From Mugil cephalus (taxonomy: Eukaryota; Chordata; Actinopteri; Mugiliformes; Mugilidae): a stretch of DNA of 64,000 nt. Location of the stretch: assembly GCF_022458985.1 (NCBI RefSeq), contig NC_061786.1:19536974-19600973 (forward strand). Reading direction: 5' to 3'. Shown here piece by piece: positions 37,001 through 64,000 of the stretch (within the stretch, counting starts at the first letter, position 1; each line of letters opens with the position of its first letter). Below the pieces are notes generated by a model that made no database searches, had not been told where the DNA came from, and worked only from the letters and a program-made list of their open reading frames with translations. The position numbers and the translations under genes were made by a program.

Positions 37001-37365
37001 TTACAAGACAAAGTTAAAATTCTAAATACTAAAAAAACATTGAAAATATCCAAAGAAATTAAATTTTTCATAAAACTACATTGCCCAGCTGTCTAACACA
37101 CACATAACACACACCACGCCTTCTTCCACTCCACTACTTTCAGCTGGTCTGGAGCAGGTTTATCTTATCAGTCCTGATCCCGATCATACTTTATTGACTT
37201 CTTACTCATTTCTTATCCCACGCAGGTGTGAAGGGCAACATTCAAGGCAACTTGTTTAAAATCATCACTCAGTCTGACACTCACTACTTCATCCAGGCTC
37301 CCACTCACCAGGAGAAGATGGACTGGATAGATGCGATCAGAGAGGGGACAACCAGTTCCAGTTAA
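34017..37365 (+). CDS. plek2: plek2, pleckstrin-2 (complete)
   Basis: Nine exons: 34017-34070, 34216-34380, 34861-35039, 35128-35219, 35723-35910, 35997-36098, 36304-36387, 36586-36664, 37226-37365; all GT-AG, in frame, 360 residues (human PLEK2 353). Order: first PH domain about residues 9-110 (EGFLVKRGHVVHNWKARWF, EACSREERDDWA), DEP domain about 138-225 (GSAVVDWL, VEAVTLASALLEEG, DDSTALYSF), second PH domain about 250-355 (KRGYLLKQGHRRKNWKVRLF, SFLHYYDP, GVKGNIQGNLFKIIT). Pleckstrin-2 binds PI3-kinase products at the membrane and promotes actin rearrangement and spreading; it is broadly expressed, unlike platelet pleckstrin. Sequence such as EQGSTY and DISPAGGFALRGCLVSSLEDNG favours PLEK2 over PLEK; the lack of the PLEK protein-kinase-C Ser/Thr cluster between PH1 and DEP agrees. 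Intron 36665-37225 has a retroelement-like tail (near 36884). Confidence 0.96.
35462..35617. repeat. Dispersed repeat with CCCCCTGCAGTACCTCTGCG tail
   Basis: In plek2 intron 35220-35722. Tail shared with 61195-61385 (ATCAACCAAAGA, then CCCCCTGCAGTACCTCTGCG, then GTTGAAGAC) and, more weakly, with 28067-28262. Class not determined. Confidence 0.6.
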
Positions 37366-40300
37366 AACCTCGTTACCGCATTTGTTTGTTTACGTTGTTA
37401 CAAATCTACACATTCTGTGAATGTGCCGTAGCAGCAGCGTCGTGCCGGCTCTGTTCATTTGTCTCCACGTTTGGTTTGATTTTAGAGTTTGTAAAGCAAG
37501 GTTCGTAAAGGGCAGCAGTTGTAGCAGTTTGTCTTGTAGTCATTCTGTTTAAGTTAAAGGTTTTTCATCATAAAAAACAATCATTAACCATAATCCTATG
37601 GACCATCATTTCAAAGCTGAGTCTTATAAAACTCAAGGAACCAGAGGTGAAAAATTACTGAAGTGCTGAATGTATTAGTAATTTCCATTTTCTTCTGCTT
37701 CCTTCTAGTTTTGTAAAATTCAGGAAGATAATTTGTATATTTTTTTTACCACTGCAGATGAAGATATTTATCTAAGAAATTATTAAATGATGACAAAAAT
37801 ACTGTGTTCCCTCGCTTCTCTTCAAATTATTGTTGGAAACTCTTACAAAGTCAGCGACAACCATTTCTCATCTAAACATCTCAGCTGTTTTTGAATGAAA
37901 AAGTGGATTTCATCTTAACCCAACCAATGCAAAAACAATTAAACTGCAAACCTAAGACATTTAAAAGAGGTCAATGACATATAACTATGAGGAACCACAG
38001 GAAAACTGAACAAACTGACACGGTGACACACAAAGGGACCAAAATACTGTTTGATCAAACCTAATGAAAAACACAAAGCAGTCAGCAAATAGGCATGAAC
38101 TGCAACTAAATCCAAAGTAAATCATTGACGTCACTTCCGCCCGGGGCCACGCCCCCCTGAGTGACAAAAACATGGTGTAATGTAGCAGTAAATACAGCGA
38201 GAAACGGGACAAATGTGGATTATCAGATCAAGTTAAGGACAACTGGACCGGGCAATGCTCCATACGAACTAGTATTGGTTTGGAAAAGCGGATTAGCCTC
38301 AGTTTCAGTTAGTTTAAGTTAGTTTTAGTTCATTTCAGTTCTGATAAATGTGGCTAAATAAAAGATGCTAACGCTAATAGCTTCACTGAGAAGTAACGTT
38401 AACGTTAGCCAAACAATACTGTAGCGTTAAAAGGATGACGAGGAGTGATCACAAATATTCATCCACAAACTTATCTGACAGCCCTCTAGTACGTAAGAAA
38501 TAACTTAAGGATCATAAAATACAGCATAAATTAATATTACCTGACACTAAATGTGAACCACATTTGTTTCTTCGTAATGCAGCGATACATTTACTTCTGT
38601 TCTTTGGCAGCCGGATATTTCTGTAAAAATATATCTCGACTGCTTTTCAGATCTGTTGGTTCAGTCAATCGCACAACAGCTCTTCATCTTTTTTAATTTT
38701 ACAGTCGTTATTTAAAGCCTATGATTCAAGCTAATGCTGCTAATCTCCATGATCAACCGTCACTTTTTACCACTCAGCGGCCGTAACCATGGAGACTTCG
38801 CTGGCTGTGACGTCACGTACGTACCCCTTTATTGGGTCATGTTATTCAGTATCCATTTTTCCCAGTGTTCAATTTTCTCCAATTCAAGTCTTAAAACAGA
38901 GGTAAGTCTAGCTCCATACTATACGTTTCTTTTACAATCTCACACCACTGGTCCAGTTTTGTATGGTCGATTTGCAACTACAGCTTTTCTACTACTTGCC
39001 AAAAGTATCTTCAGTAAGTATTTATCCTTGTGTAGGAGTGTTTCAGGTATTTTACCAAGTTTTAAAGTAACGAAAGAGAAATCTAGCTCCACTGCCCAAT
39101 ATTATGTTAATCTCAGACGCCACCTCTCTTATGGTTTTATGATTAGCCATAAAAGTTCCACCCTGTCTCCAACAGAAGCCCTGCTTCTACGTACTTTTAC
39201 TTCTAATGCTTAATGTGCATTTTACCAGTAATATTGCTGTACTTTTATGTATAGGGTGCAGTGGTTTTAAATAGTCTCGACATAAAATACTAAAAAATGA
39301 GTTTAAATAACTATATTTGGTATAAAAAGTATCTTGCTGCATGTCGTGAGACAGATTAGAAGCAGGGTTGTCGTGAGTGTGGACTGTGGTGCAGGAGGCT
39401 GTTTATCCTTTATCATCAGTTGACCCACCCACCAGTACCAAAACAAAGCATTACATCTTTACAAGTCATTGTCATAATCGAACGTAAGATCGTGACACAC
39501 AAACGTGGTGAGAAAAGATCTCAAATTGAACTCGGTGAATCCCAAAGAGGGGATTTTCTTTTATGTGGTTCTTTCATGGACATCAAAACAAAGTGCAAGC
39601 AGTGACTAAACGCTGTGTTTGTCCCAATCATCAAACTCCAGCTGGCTCTTTGAGGCGCTCCCTGAAAATCTCAGACAGACACTCCCACTCAGCAAGCTGA
39701 GTCGGGCCTTTATCTGGATGACTCAAGCTGAGCTGTTATTCCAGTGAACTCACAGCGATGACAACCCCTCAGCGATGCATGGAAGTGGCCGTTGGACTGA
39801 GTCCAAGCGGGCGAGTTGTTTGAGCGCATAGCGGAAAACAGCGAACGACAACAGTAAAAGTGAGTATTTATTGCAGTGAAGTAAAGTCAGATATGAAACA
39901 TTCACATAAAAAGTGCTAGTGGTAAATGAAAAGTACACAAACCGCTGGGCGTTTTTTTTTTTTTTTTTTATATGTAAGCCGAAGCTAATGGTGGCGCAAT
40001 AACAAAGTGATCTAACGCTTCCCACACACTGTCAGAAATCAAACACACTGGCATGCACTACTGTATTTAAACTGTTTTACATTATTACACCTGTTACAGT
40101 TCTTAGTCGGCCGCACGCTGACCACCTCTGCTATGGAATCGAGTCCGGAAACATTCACCTTCATGCAGGCGCTCGTAAACATAAGTGCTTTCAAAGGTTA
40201 ACCCCAGAGATTTCCAAGATCTGAAAACTATTTTTTTAAATCACAAAGGCTGAGGCGGCACTTGTACTTATTTATGTTCTTATAGTGACGCATCAGAGAA

Positions 40301-40594
40301 AGTTATTATAGCTTCAGTTCAAATCACATTCCTCTTTTGATTTAAGACATCGATGACGACCGTTACATTCAGTCAGTATCTTCAAGTCCCCGGACAGGTA
40401 ATCTTAGTGAAGGCACTTTGTCTTATCACATGATTACGAGGCAGGTGTAACTGTTTGAAAATGGAAACACAACATCCCCCACGGCGGGTTCATTTGTTCA
40501 CTTAAAAAACAAAAAAAAAAGAAAGAAAGAAAGAAAAAAGTAGATCTATTCTAATCTCCTGGTGCCGGCCACCGGTGGGGGCGAGGCCCTGACG
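37366..40594. other. plek2 to lgalsl-type gene, convergent intergenic region
   Basis: The two genes converge here. A variant poly(A) signal ATTAAA (37782-37787) may serve plek2. For the minus-strand gene, AATAAA (TTTATT on +) at 39867-39872 would give a 3' UTR of about 0.7 kb. In between, 38125-38830 begins TTGACGTCACTTCCG and ends GTGACGTCACGTACG, suggesting a weakly supported transposon-like segment. A 159-codon open frame at 38734-39213 has no coding hallmark I recognise. Confidence 0.4.
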
Positions 40595-43500
40595 TTAGGC
40601 CACCTTGGTGAGCTGCAGGTCGCCGAAGACTCGTAAGGCAGTGAGGGAGGCGAGGGGGGAGAGGCGGTGGGAGAAGCCGCACAGAGGCTGCCCGTCCACC
40701 AGGATACGGAACTGCTGGTGCTCACAGACGATCTCCATCTACGGGACGGACGGAGAGTCAGAGTCAGAGTCGGTTCATGTCTGTTGTAGTGATGTTCCCA
40801 TCCTCTCACATCAGAGTAATTTATTTATTTATTTATTTATTTATTTTAAACTCTGAAGCATATTGAGGCAGTGGCCTTATTTAGTATGTGGCTAATACTT
40901 AGACAGACTTTAATGATCCACGAGGGAAATGACTTAGTCACCGCAGCTTCGTTGCGCATGAAAGAAAACACAATTAGATTAAATTAAATAAAAACACCAA
41001 AAAAACAAGTAAAATAATAAGACCACTAAAATAAACTGTTCTTTAACCAGCAAGAACTTCTATAAAAGGTTTGTTGTGTTGCCACAGCTCAATAGTTTAG
41101 TTGCTTTCCACTGTGTTCCTGCATCACCTCCAGTGACGTGTCTGAAAGTATCGATATTTTGATTTGGGAATCGATTTTAGAGCATAAAGCCCTGGTATCG
41201 GAAGTATCGATATTTCAGCATCGATCCGCACGTCACTGGTTTGTTACATGATCCCAAACTGGTGCTGTAACAGAGACTTCAGCAAGAAAAGACTCATTTG
41301 TTTCACGTAAGACAGTTATTGGCTACTTGTGGACGTGCAGTCAGACTTGGATTTGGCAACACGACTGATCCTTACAAGCCTGGTGCAGCCACACAGAATC
41401 CTTATTAGAGTCTGGTAACACGCCATCTGGATTTCATTCTGGGTGGTGTCTAGACCAATACAGAACAAAAAAAAACTCCTCAAAACAACACGAGCTATTC
41501 TGTTCCGCTCAGATGACACTGTATCACTGGGTCACTACTGTATATAATTGAGGGACTTGTGAAGTCCGTGGGATATATCTTGCACACGTTTTCATTATGA
41601 TCATGTCAGGGCTCACTTTCAAAGCCTTTCTCTTACAGGTCACTGTTACCAGCAAACGTTTCTGGACTCAAATTTTCCTTCAAGTGAGCCGGCGCCATCT
41701 TTGAGTTAAGTATCCATGATGCAAAATAATAAAACTCCAAACGCTCTTATAACTTTTGCAAATGAGTCATGAAAATCTTTCCACACATTTTTAGGAACAA
41801 AACACTGTAAATATAACTTGTTACTAGGGCAACTAAACGTTGTATAGTGCTGAGAGTGCAAAATCAAACTGACAGTAAGCGACAGATTTACAGTGACAAA
41901 CACTGGAACATGAGGTGAAACATTTTCTAGTGTAATTTTGGGATGATGCAAAGAATTTATGAAACATGTGTCATCTTTGCTTTGACTCAGATTGAGGAAA
42001 TTAGGCTGCATTTCTATACATATGGTTGCCACCTGTCCCAGATCTCACCTCAAGTGTCAGAGGTTGTGAAAGTACCTTGAAGGGTTCTCCAGGTGCGAAA
42101 GGGAAAAAGGAGAGCGTGTTCTCCGCTGGACCCCACTTTCCAGCCAAGCGGGCGTTGCGTTGGACGGCCTTATCCGTGAAGCTGACCTTCAGCTGCAGAC
42201 CCACGTCGGCCTCCGCGTCCTCCTCCTGAGGTTTGCTGGACACAGTCACCTCGATGCTGCGAGAAAAACGGTGCAGGAGAGATAAAGGTAAAGATAAAGG
42301 ACAGAAATTAAAGAAAAAAACATCCATGAGTAAATGGATTCTTTGGAGAACAGTGACATCTTCTGGTCTTTACTGTCATTAAAGTTTGAAGAACTTCAAG
42401 ACAGGAAGTAGTTTGAATCAAGTCATGCATTACATTACATTACATTTGTATTATAAAATAACATGACTATTATGTCACATCCTAATTAAGGATTTTAAAG
42501 TTAATAAAATATGTTGCACCACTTTAACCAAACGCAATCTATCCAACTAAAGATTAATTTACTTATTGTTCATTAAGAATTGTTCTGTTAAACTTTTATA
42601 TAATCTAGCATTTAAAGATATAACAACTGAGGGACAAAACAGTACATTATTGAGCATTAAATGAAAAGACAGAAAACAAGGTTGTGTTAAATTCAGAATC
42701 TGGGAAAGGGGCTCCCCGGGGAGCATTTGTCCTTAAAACCCTCCTAAAGTTCCAGCAGCCAAAAATAACTTTGGAGAAAAAAAAAAAAAAAAAACTATTT
42801 TGCACACTATTTATTTATTTAATTAATTATCATTTTTTACTGCGTGTATCTGGTGACTGACTGAACAAATACGCGCTTGATGCTATCAACTAAAGAATTT
42901 CCACAGTGACTCTTTAGATTTCATGGGATTTGCAGCTCTCCCACGCACATTCACATACTAACCTATAATTAGGAAACGCTCCGGCGGAGCGAAGATATTT
43001 TTTCCCCCCCAAAATAAGAAACTAGCTGGGTGGTTGGCGTGTGCACCCGAACACAGACAACAGCTGCATCTGCTTAGTTTTTATTGTAGTCCAACTTCCA
43101 GTCACCTTTAAACGTGTGTAAAATAAAAACCCTTAAATGAAAACAGGTGCGTGCACTAACCTTTTGGGCTTTTTGTTAACAATACCCATAACAACTAGTT
43201 TCATTGAAGGCCGCATCCCACCTTTTATTTCTCCGGTATACTCCCCCTGTGAAACAATAGAGATGGATAAACGTTCAGATCTGGGGGCACGCATGCAGGA
43301 TGGGGCCTATGCATCTCCACAAGACCAAACTACACTTTATTATTCTTATTATTATTACTACGAGGATGTGAGTGCGCGCATGCCGCTGCCTCGTCACGTC
43401 TTAATCTGCGGTGCGTTGCAATTTGTGGCACCGATGGGAACAATAGCCTTATTGATCCGGATTTTAAACAGTCAGTGACTCAGCTGCACATTTGCTGTTT

Positions 43501-43635
43501 TAGCATATAACATGCAGAGCGGTTAAAAAAAAGCTTCAAATGAAATCCTGGGGTTTTGCAGAAATATTACACGGCATGAACTGCGAGACAAAAGGAGGCT
43601 ATACGTACATTTTCTTTCTTGTCCGTTTCTTCCAT
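40595..43635 (-). CDS. Galectin-related protein, lgalsl type (complete)
   Basis: Four minus-strand exons: 43635-43609 (MEETDKKEN), 43247-43162, 42256-42076 and 40738-40595, joined in frame to 145 residues. The product is a single galectin fold: GEIKGGMRPSMKLVVMGIVN (strand region near the N-terminus), VGLQLKVSFTDKAVQRNARL, KWGPAEN, FFPFAPGEPFKMEIVCEH and the terminal FGDLQLTKVA. These match galectin-related protein (human LGALSL) best from memory. The sugar-binding signature H-x-N-P-R is replaced (the aligned segment reads LQLKVSF), while the Trp of WG is kept, so lactose binding is not expected, as known for LGALSL. No signal peptide, as usual for the cytosolic galectin family. Teleosts have more than one lgalsl paralogue and I cannot say which this is, so no symbol is given. 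It is convergent with plek2 and head-to-head with zfyve26. Confidence 0.87.
41130..41239. mobile_element. Short MITE-like element with CCAGTGACGTG ends
   Basis: 110 bp in the intron of the lgalsl-type gene; ends CCAGTGACGTG and CACGTCACTGG are 11-bp perfect inverted repeats and the interior has two AGTATCGATATTT motifs. A related sequence starts at about 32934 (GTGACGTGCGGACTGATACCG). Confidence 0.65.
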
Positions 43636-44909
43636 TCCACTCGGGGCGTGATGCAGTGTGAAGGTTTCGAGCCGCGATGCCAACTGAGGAAGGACTGATC
43701 GACTCTGCCTCCAGCTGGCAAACCCCGCCTGCACCACGTTGTCATAGAGACTGGCTCCCAGTTTGGAGATGATGATGGAGGGAGGCAGAGGCAGGAGAGA
43801 GATCAGTCCCACGCTCCCGATGATAACTCGCTCACGAATGATTTGGGTGTAAAGTTTAATGTGGACACGTGTTGGATTCACTCGCTGTTACCCCACGGGT
43901 CTCCTTCCACTCCCCTGCCATCTGTAGCCTATTAGCATTTTCATCGATTACACACAGTCACCTTCAGAGTTTATCAAATCTGAGGATGATGCCTTCACTG
44001 TCCACGGTTCACCTCGTTAAACTCACGATACCACAACATTAATAAGTAACTAGGCGACTATATCATCATGTCTTTACACCGACCACCGAGTCAGTTAGTA
44101 AATGAAAATAATATTATTGTCAATATATATATATATACATATATATTAGAGGGTTATGAGACAATAGGGTTGGACTTAAATGCAATAGGGCTCATGACAA
44201 AAGCTTAAACTAACCCTGATTCTGGAGAAGACAGCCCAACATGGGTGAAGGTGGTTCATCAATGGCCTATGTTCCAAAATGAATACAAAGGCCTAAGTTT
44301 TTTCTACTATTGGCTGCAGGTACAATAATAAATTTTATTGTGCATTGTAATACGTGTAACTGTGCATGTGCCAAATATTCTTATCTTATCTTATAAAAAT
44401 AGCAACAATGAAATCAGAGGTGCGGCTTCGCTTGGTGTGCAATCAACAGGATTAAAAAACACACACACAATAATAACCCAACGTTTCACAATAGTTATAG
44501 CAAAATACTCAATGAGTAAATACTAAAATATGAGTAAGTAAAAGTAAGTCAAATAACACTTTGTGGAACTTTGCATCAGTTACTCAGCAGCATTAAATGA
44601 AATGAGTCTTGCACATGTATAATCATTGAAGCTGATATTGCATGTAAGTGGTGGAATAATGTGATAATGTGTAGGGAACGGGGTAGAGTAAATTATAGTT
44701 TTTTACTACTTTTTTTTTTTTTTTTTTACCACTGGTTACAGGTGCAACTGTACATTTAACTGTGTTCTGTGTAGCTGTGCATGTGACGAATAAAACCTTA
44801 TCTTATCAATATTCTGCTCTGAATGCTCATTTTTCCGCCTGCACTTGGAGGCAGCAGCGGAGAAGCGCTTGCCTTCGACCAATCAGCGTCGCGGATATCA
44901 GCTGATTCT

Positions 44910-44919
44910 GTCACATGAC
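44910..44919 (+). promoter_or_regulatory. M-box/CLEAR-like site GTCACATGAC upstream of zfyve26
   Basis: GTCACATGAC differs by one base from the CLEAR consensus GTCACGTGAC and contains the MiT/TFE M-box core TCACATGA. It lies about 27 bp downstream of a CCAAT box (44879-44883) and about 95 bp upstream of the predicted first donor. TFEB-family control of zfyve26 is an inference from motif and gene function only. Confidence 0.4.
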
Positions 44920-45010
44920 CGGAGTTGTGCTGCTAGCATAACAGGTCGCTGGAAAATCCTGAACCAGGAGCGTAAATAGTCCCCGGTTTGGGGGGAAACA
45001 ACGCAAAGAA

Positions 45011-45912
45011 ATGAGTGAGTAACTTAACAGTTTATTAGTTAAACTTAACTAAAAATGTTCTATGTTTGTAGGTACACGCGCCTTCAAGCTGTAACGGAAG
45101 TCCGCTAACTTTTTTTTTCTCTTTAGCTTCACACTGTCAGACACATTTTAGCTAACGCTAACGCCACATAGAATAGTGGCTGTCACATCTCAACAGATTG
45201 GAAAACGTAAAAATATTCATTAAACTCATTGCTTAAAGCTGTCTGTCTGATTAGCGCACTAGACAGATTTCTTCTTTCTTTCTTTCTGTTTCAACTTTTT
45301 TTTTCTTACCCCACATGCAATGAAAGGAAGAGAAACTAAATGTGCAACTTTGACACATATCTGTGGTGTAGACGAGTGTCACTTTGTGTCATTAAATGAG
45401 GTGTGCATGGACAATACGGTTTATAGTAGCAGACTGAATTTATTTTCTTGGGCAGTGGGGTAATAGGTTTACAAACGTATGCAAGAGTGTCTGAAATCAA
45501 TGTCTTTTAAGTGATTGCGCAAATCTGTATTAAAGCCTTTAATTATCACCTCACCAAGCACTGCATAATTTTCTCATTGTCTGTATACTGACACCACCTA
45601 CTGTGTGGAAAGATGGGCTCATTTTCTGCTTGTTCTTCCATACAAATTACATTAAACCTTGTAAAAGTCAAGAACTTTTCTCATATGGCAAATTATTTGT
45701 AGGGTCAATAGCTATTTAGTTCTTGATTGTCACCTAAAGTAGGAAATGGATAACAATTGTTATCAGTAAACAAGTATTATACTTCTTCAACTGTCATATG
45801 AATAAATGCCATTAGAAAAACAATCTCAGGTAGAATTTCCTTTGTTCCAGGTGCAGAAAGCTCAAGGTTGCTCCTTTGCTCGATGGTGGTGGAGGCGCCT
45901 CTTCAGGTGTGA
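45011..45912 (+). other. Spliced upstream ORF in the zfyve26 5' leader
   Basis: If exon 1 ends at the strong donor after 45014 (AAATGA then GTGAGT) and joins the exon at 45851, an ATG at 45011 opens a 21-codon frame that reads through the junction (MSAESSRLLLCSM and on) and stops at TGA 45910-45912, 35 bases before the zfyve26 ATG. An uORF there would lower or condition translation of the main frame. The exon 1 limits are predicted, not shown. Confidence 0.45.
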
Positions 45913-45947
45913 CGGCCGAGCAGAGGAGTGTCACAGCGAAAGCGGCC

Positions 45948-63741
<17,794 letters not shown>

Positions 63742-64000
63742 GTGAGATGAAACAGTAAAAAAAAAGAAAGAAAGAAAGTGTTTACTGACTGTGCTTTTAT
63801 TTAAGTTTATTTTTTTGTTTCAGTTTAGAAAGATGTGAGTTCATTAATAAAAAGCAACATTCAGGATCTGGATTTCTTCTAAAAATCTCGATAAATGTAA
63901 ATGTAAAAATTGTACTTGTGACCTGAAATGCACCAAATGCAGCTGTCCCCAAATCAGCAACGATAAGAACGTGTTTGCTTTAAACGTCGCTGCATGATAC

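Larger units (their letters stand above)
43636..45947. other. Head-to-head promoter interval, lgalsl-type gene and zfyve26 leader
   Basis: About 1.3 kb separates the lgalsl-type ATG (43635, minus) from the probable zfyve26 first exon (ending 45014). It contains two related retroelement-like tails (about 44312-44395 and 44735-44815, each ending in CTTATCTTATC-type repeats), a CCAAT box at 44879-44883 and an M-box-like site at 44910-44919. A 0.8-kb intron (45015-45850) splits the zfyve26 5' UTR. Confidence 0.5.

Noticed and set aside
38734-39213. 159-codon open frame between plek2 and the lgalsl-type gene
   Set aside because: No recognised domain, AT-rich, overlaps repeat-like sequence and shows no exon or splice context.
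43137-43478. Plus-strand 113-codon frame opposite the lgalsl-type gene
   Set aside because: It is the antisense shadow of the exon 43162-43247, whose minus-strand translation is clearly galectin-like.

Overview
This window is a piece of a ray-finned (teleost) fish nuclear chromosome, on the evidence of vertebrate genes with GT-AG introns, AT-rich introns full of short DNA-transposon debris, Tc1-type transposons and microsatellites. I can assign six protein-coding genes by reading spliced exons, all in frame across their junctions. The species cannot be named from the sequence.

Layout, left to right: the last three coding exons of trip11 (golgin GMAP-210; + strand, 647-2886); fbln5 (fibulin-5; +, 5072-16474, 449 residues); tc2n (tandem C2 domains nuclear; +, 19044-29441, 469 residues) with a complete tRNA-Val(AAC) in an intron (27760-27832); plek2 (pleckstrin-2; +, 34017-37365, 360 residues); a four-exon galectin-related gene of the lgalsl type (-, 40595-43635, 145 residues); and the first 31 coding exons of zfyve26 (spastizin; +, 45948 to beyond the window end), including its FYVE zinc finger. 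No operon logic applies. The genes serve separate processes: Golgi tethering, elastic-fibre assembly, a C2 protein, phosphoinositide/actin signalling, a glycan-binding-fold protein without its sugar-binding residues, and lysosome reformation. In human, trip11-fbln5-tc2n lie together at 14q32, while plek2 and zfyve26 lie at 14q24 and LGALSL on chromosome 2, so the window spans what are separate blocks in mammals.

Mobile DNA is the most striking non-genic content. A Tc1/mariner element at 55794-57399 inside a zfyve26 intron has 204-bp terminal inverted repeats that are base-for-base identical, IR/DR architecture, a TA duplication and an uninterrupted 340-residue DD34E transposase. It looks very young and possibly still active. 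Around it lie old fragments: a second, broken Tc1-type copy (47410-47982), at least six copies of a decayed Tc1-derived repeat, a piggyBac-like MITE with TTAA duplications and a second partial copy, a hAT-like MITE with an 8-bp duplication, and several nested short elements. No CRISPR, prokaryotic or viral system is present.

Other things worth a second look: a near-perfect 31-bp-arm palindrome 249 bp upstream of the plek2 start codon, a spliced upstream ORF in the zfyve26 leader, an M-box/CLEAR-like site at the zfyve26 promoter, and two alternative in-frame starts for fbln5.
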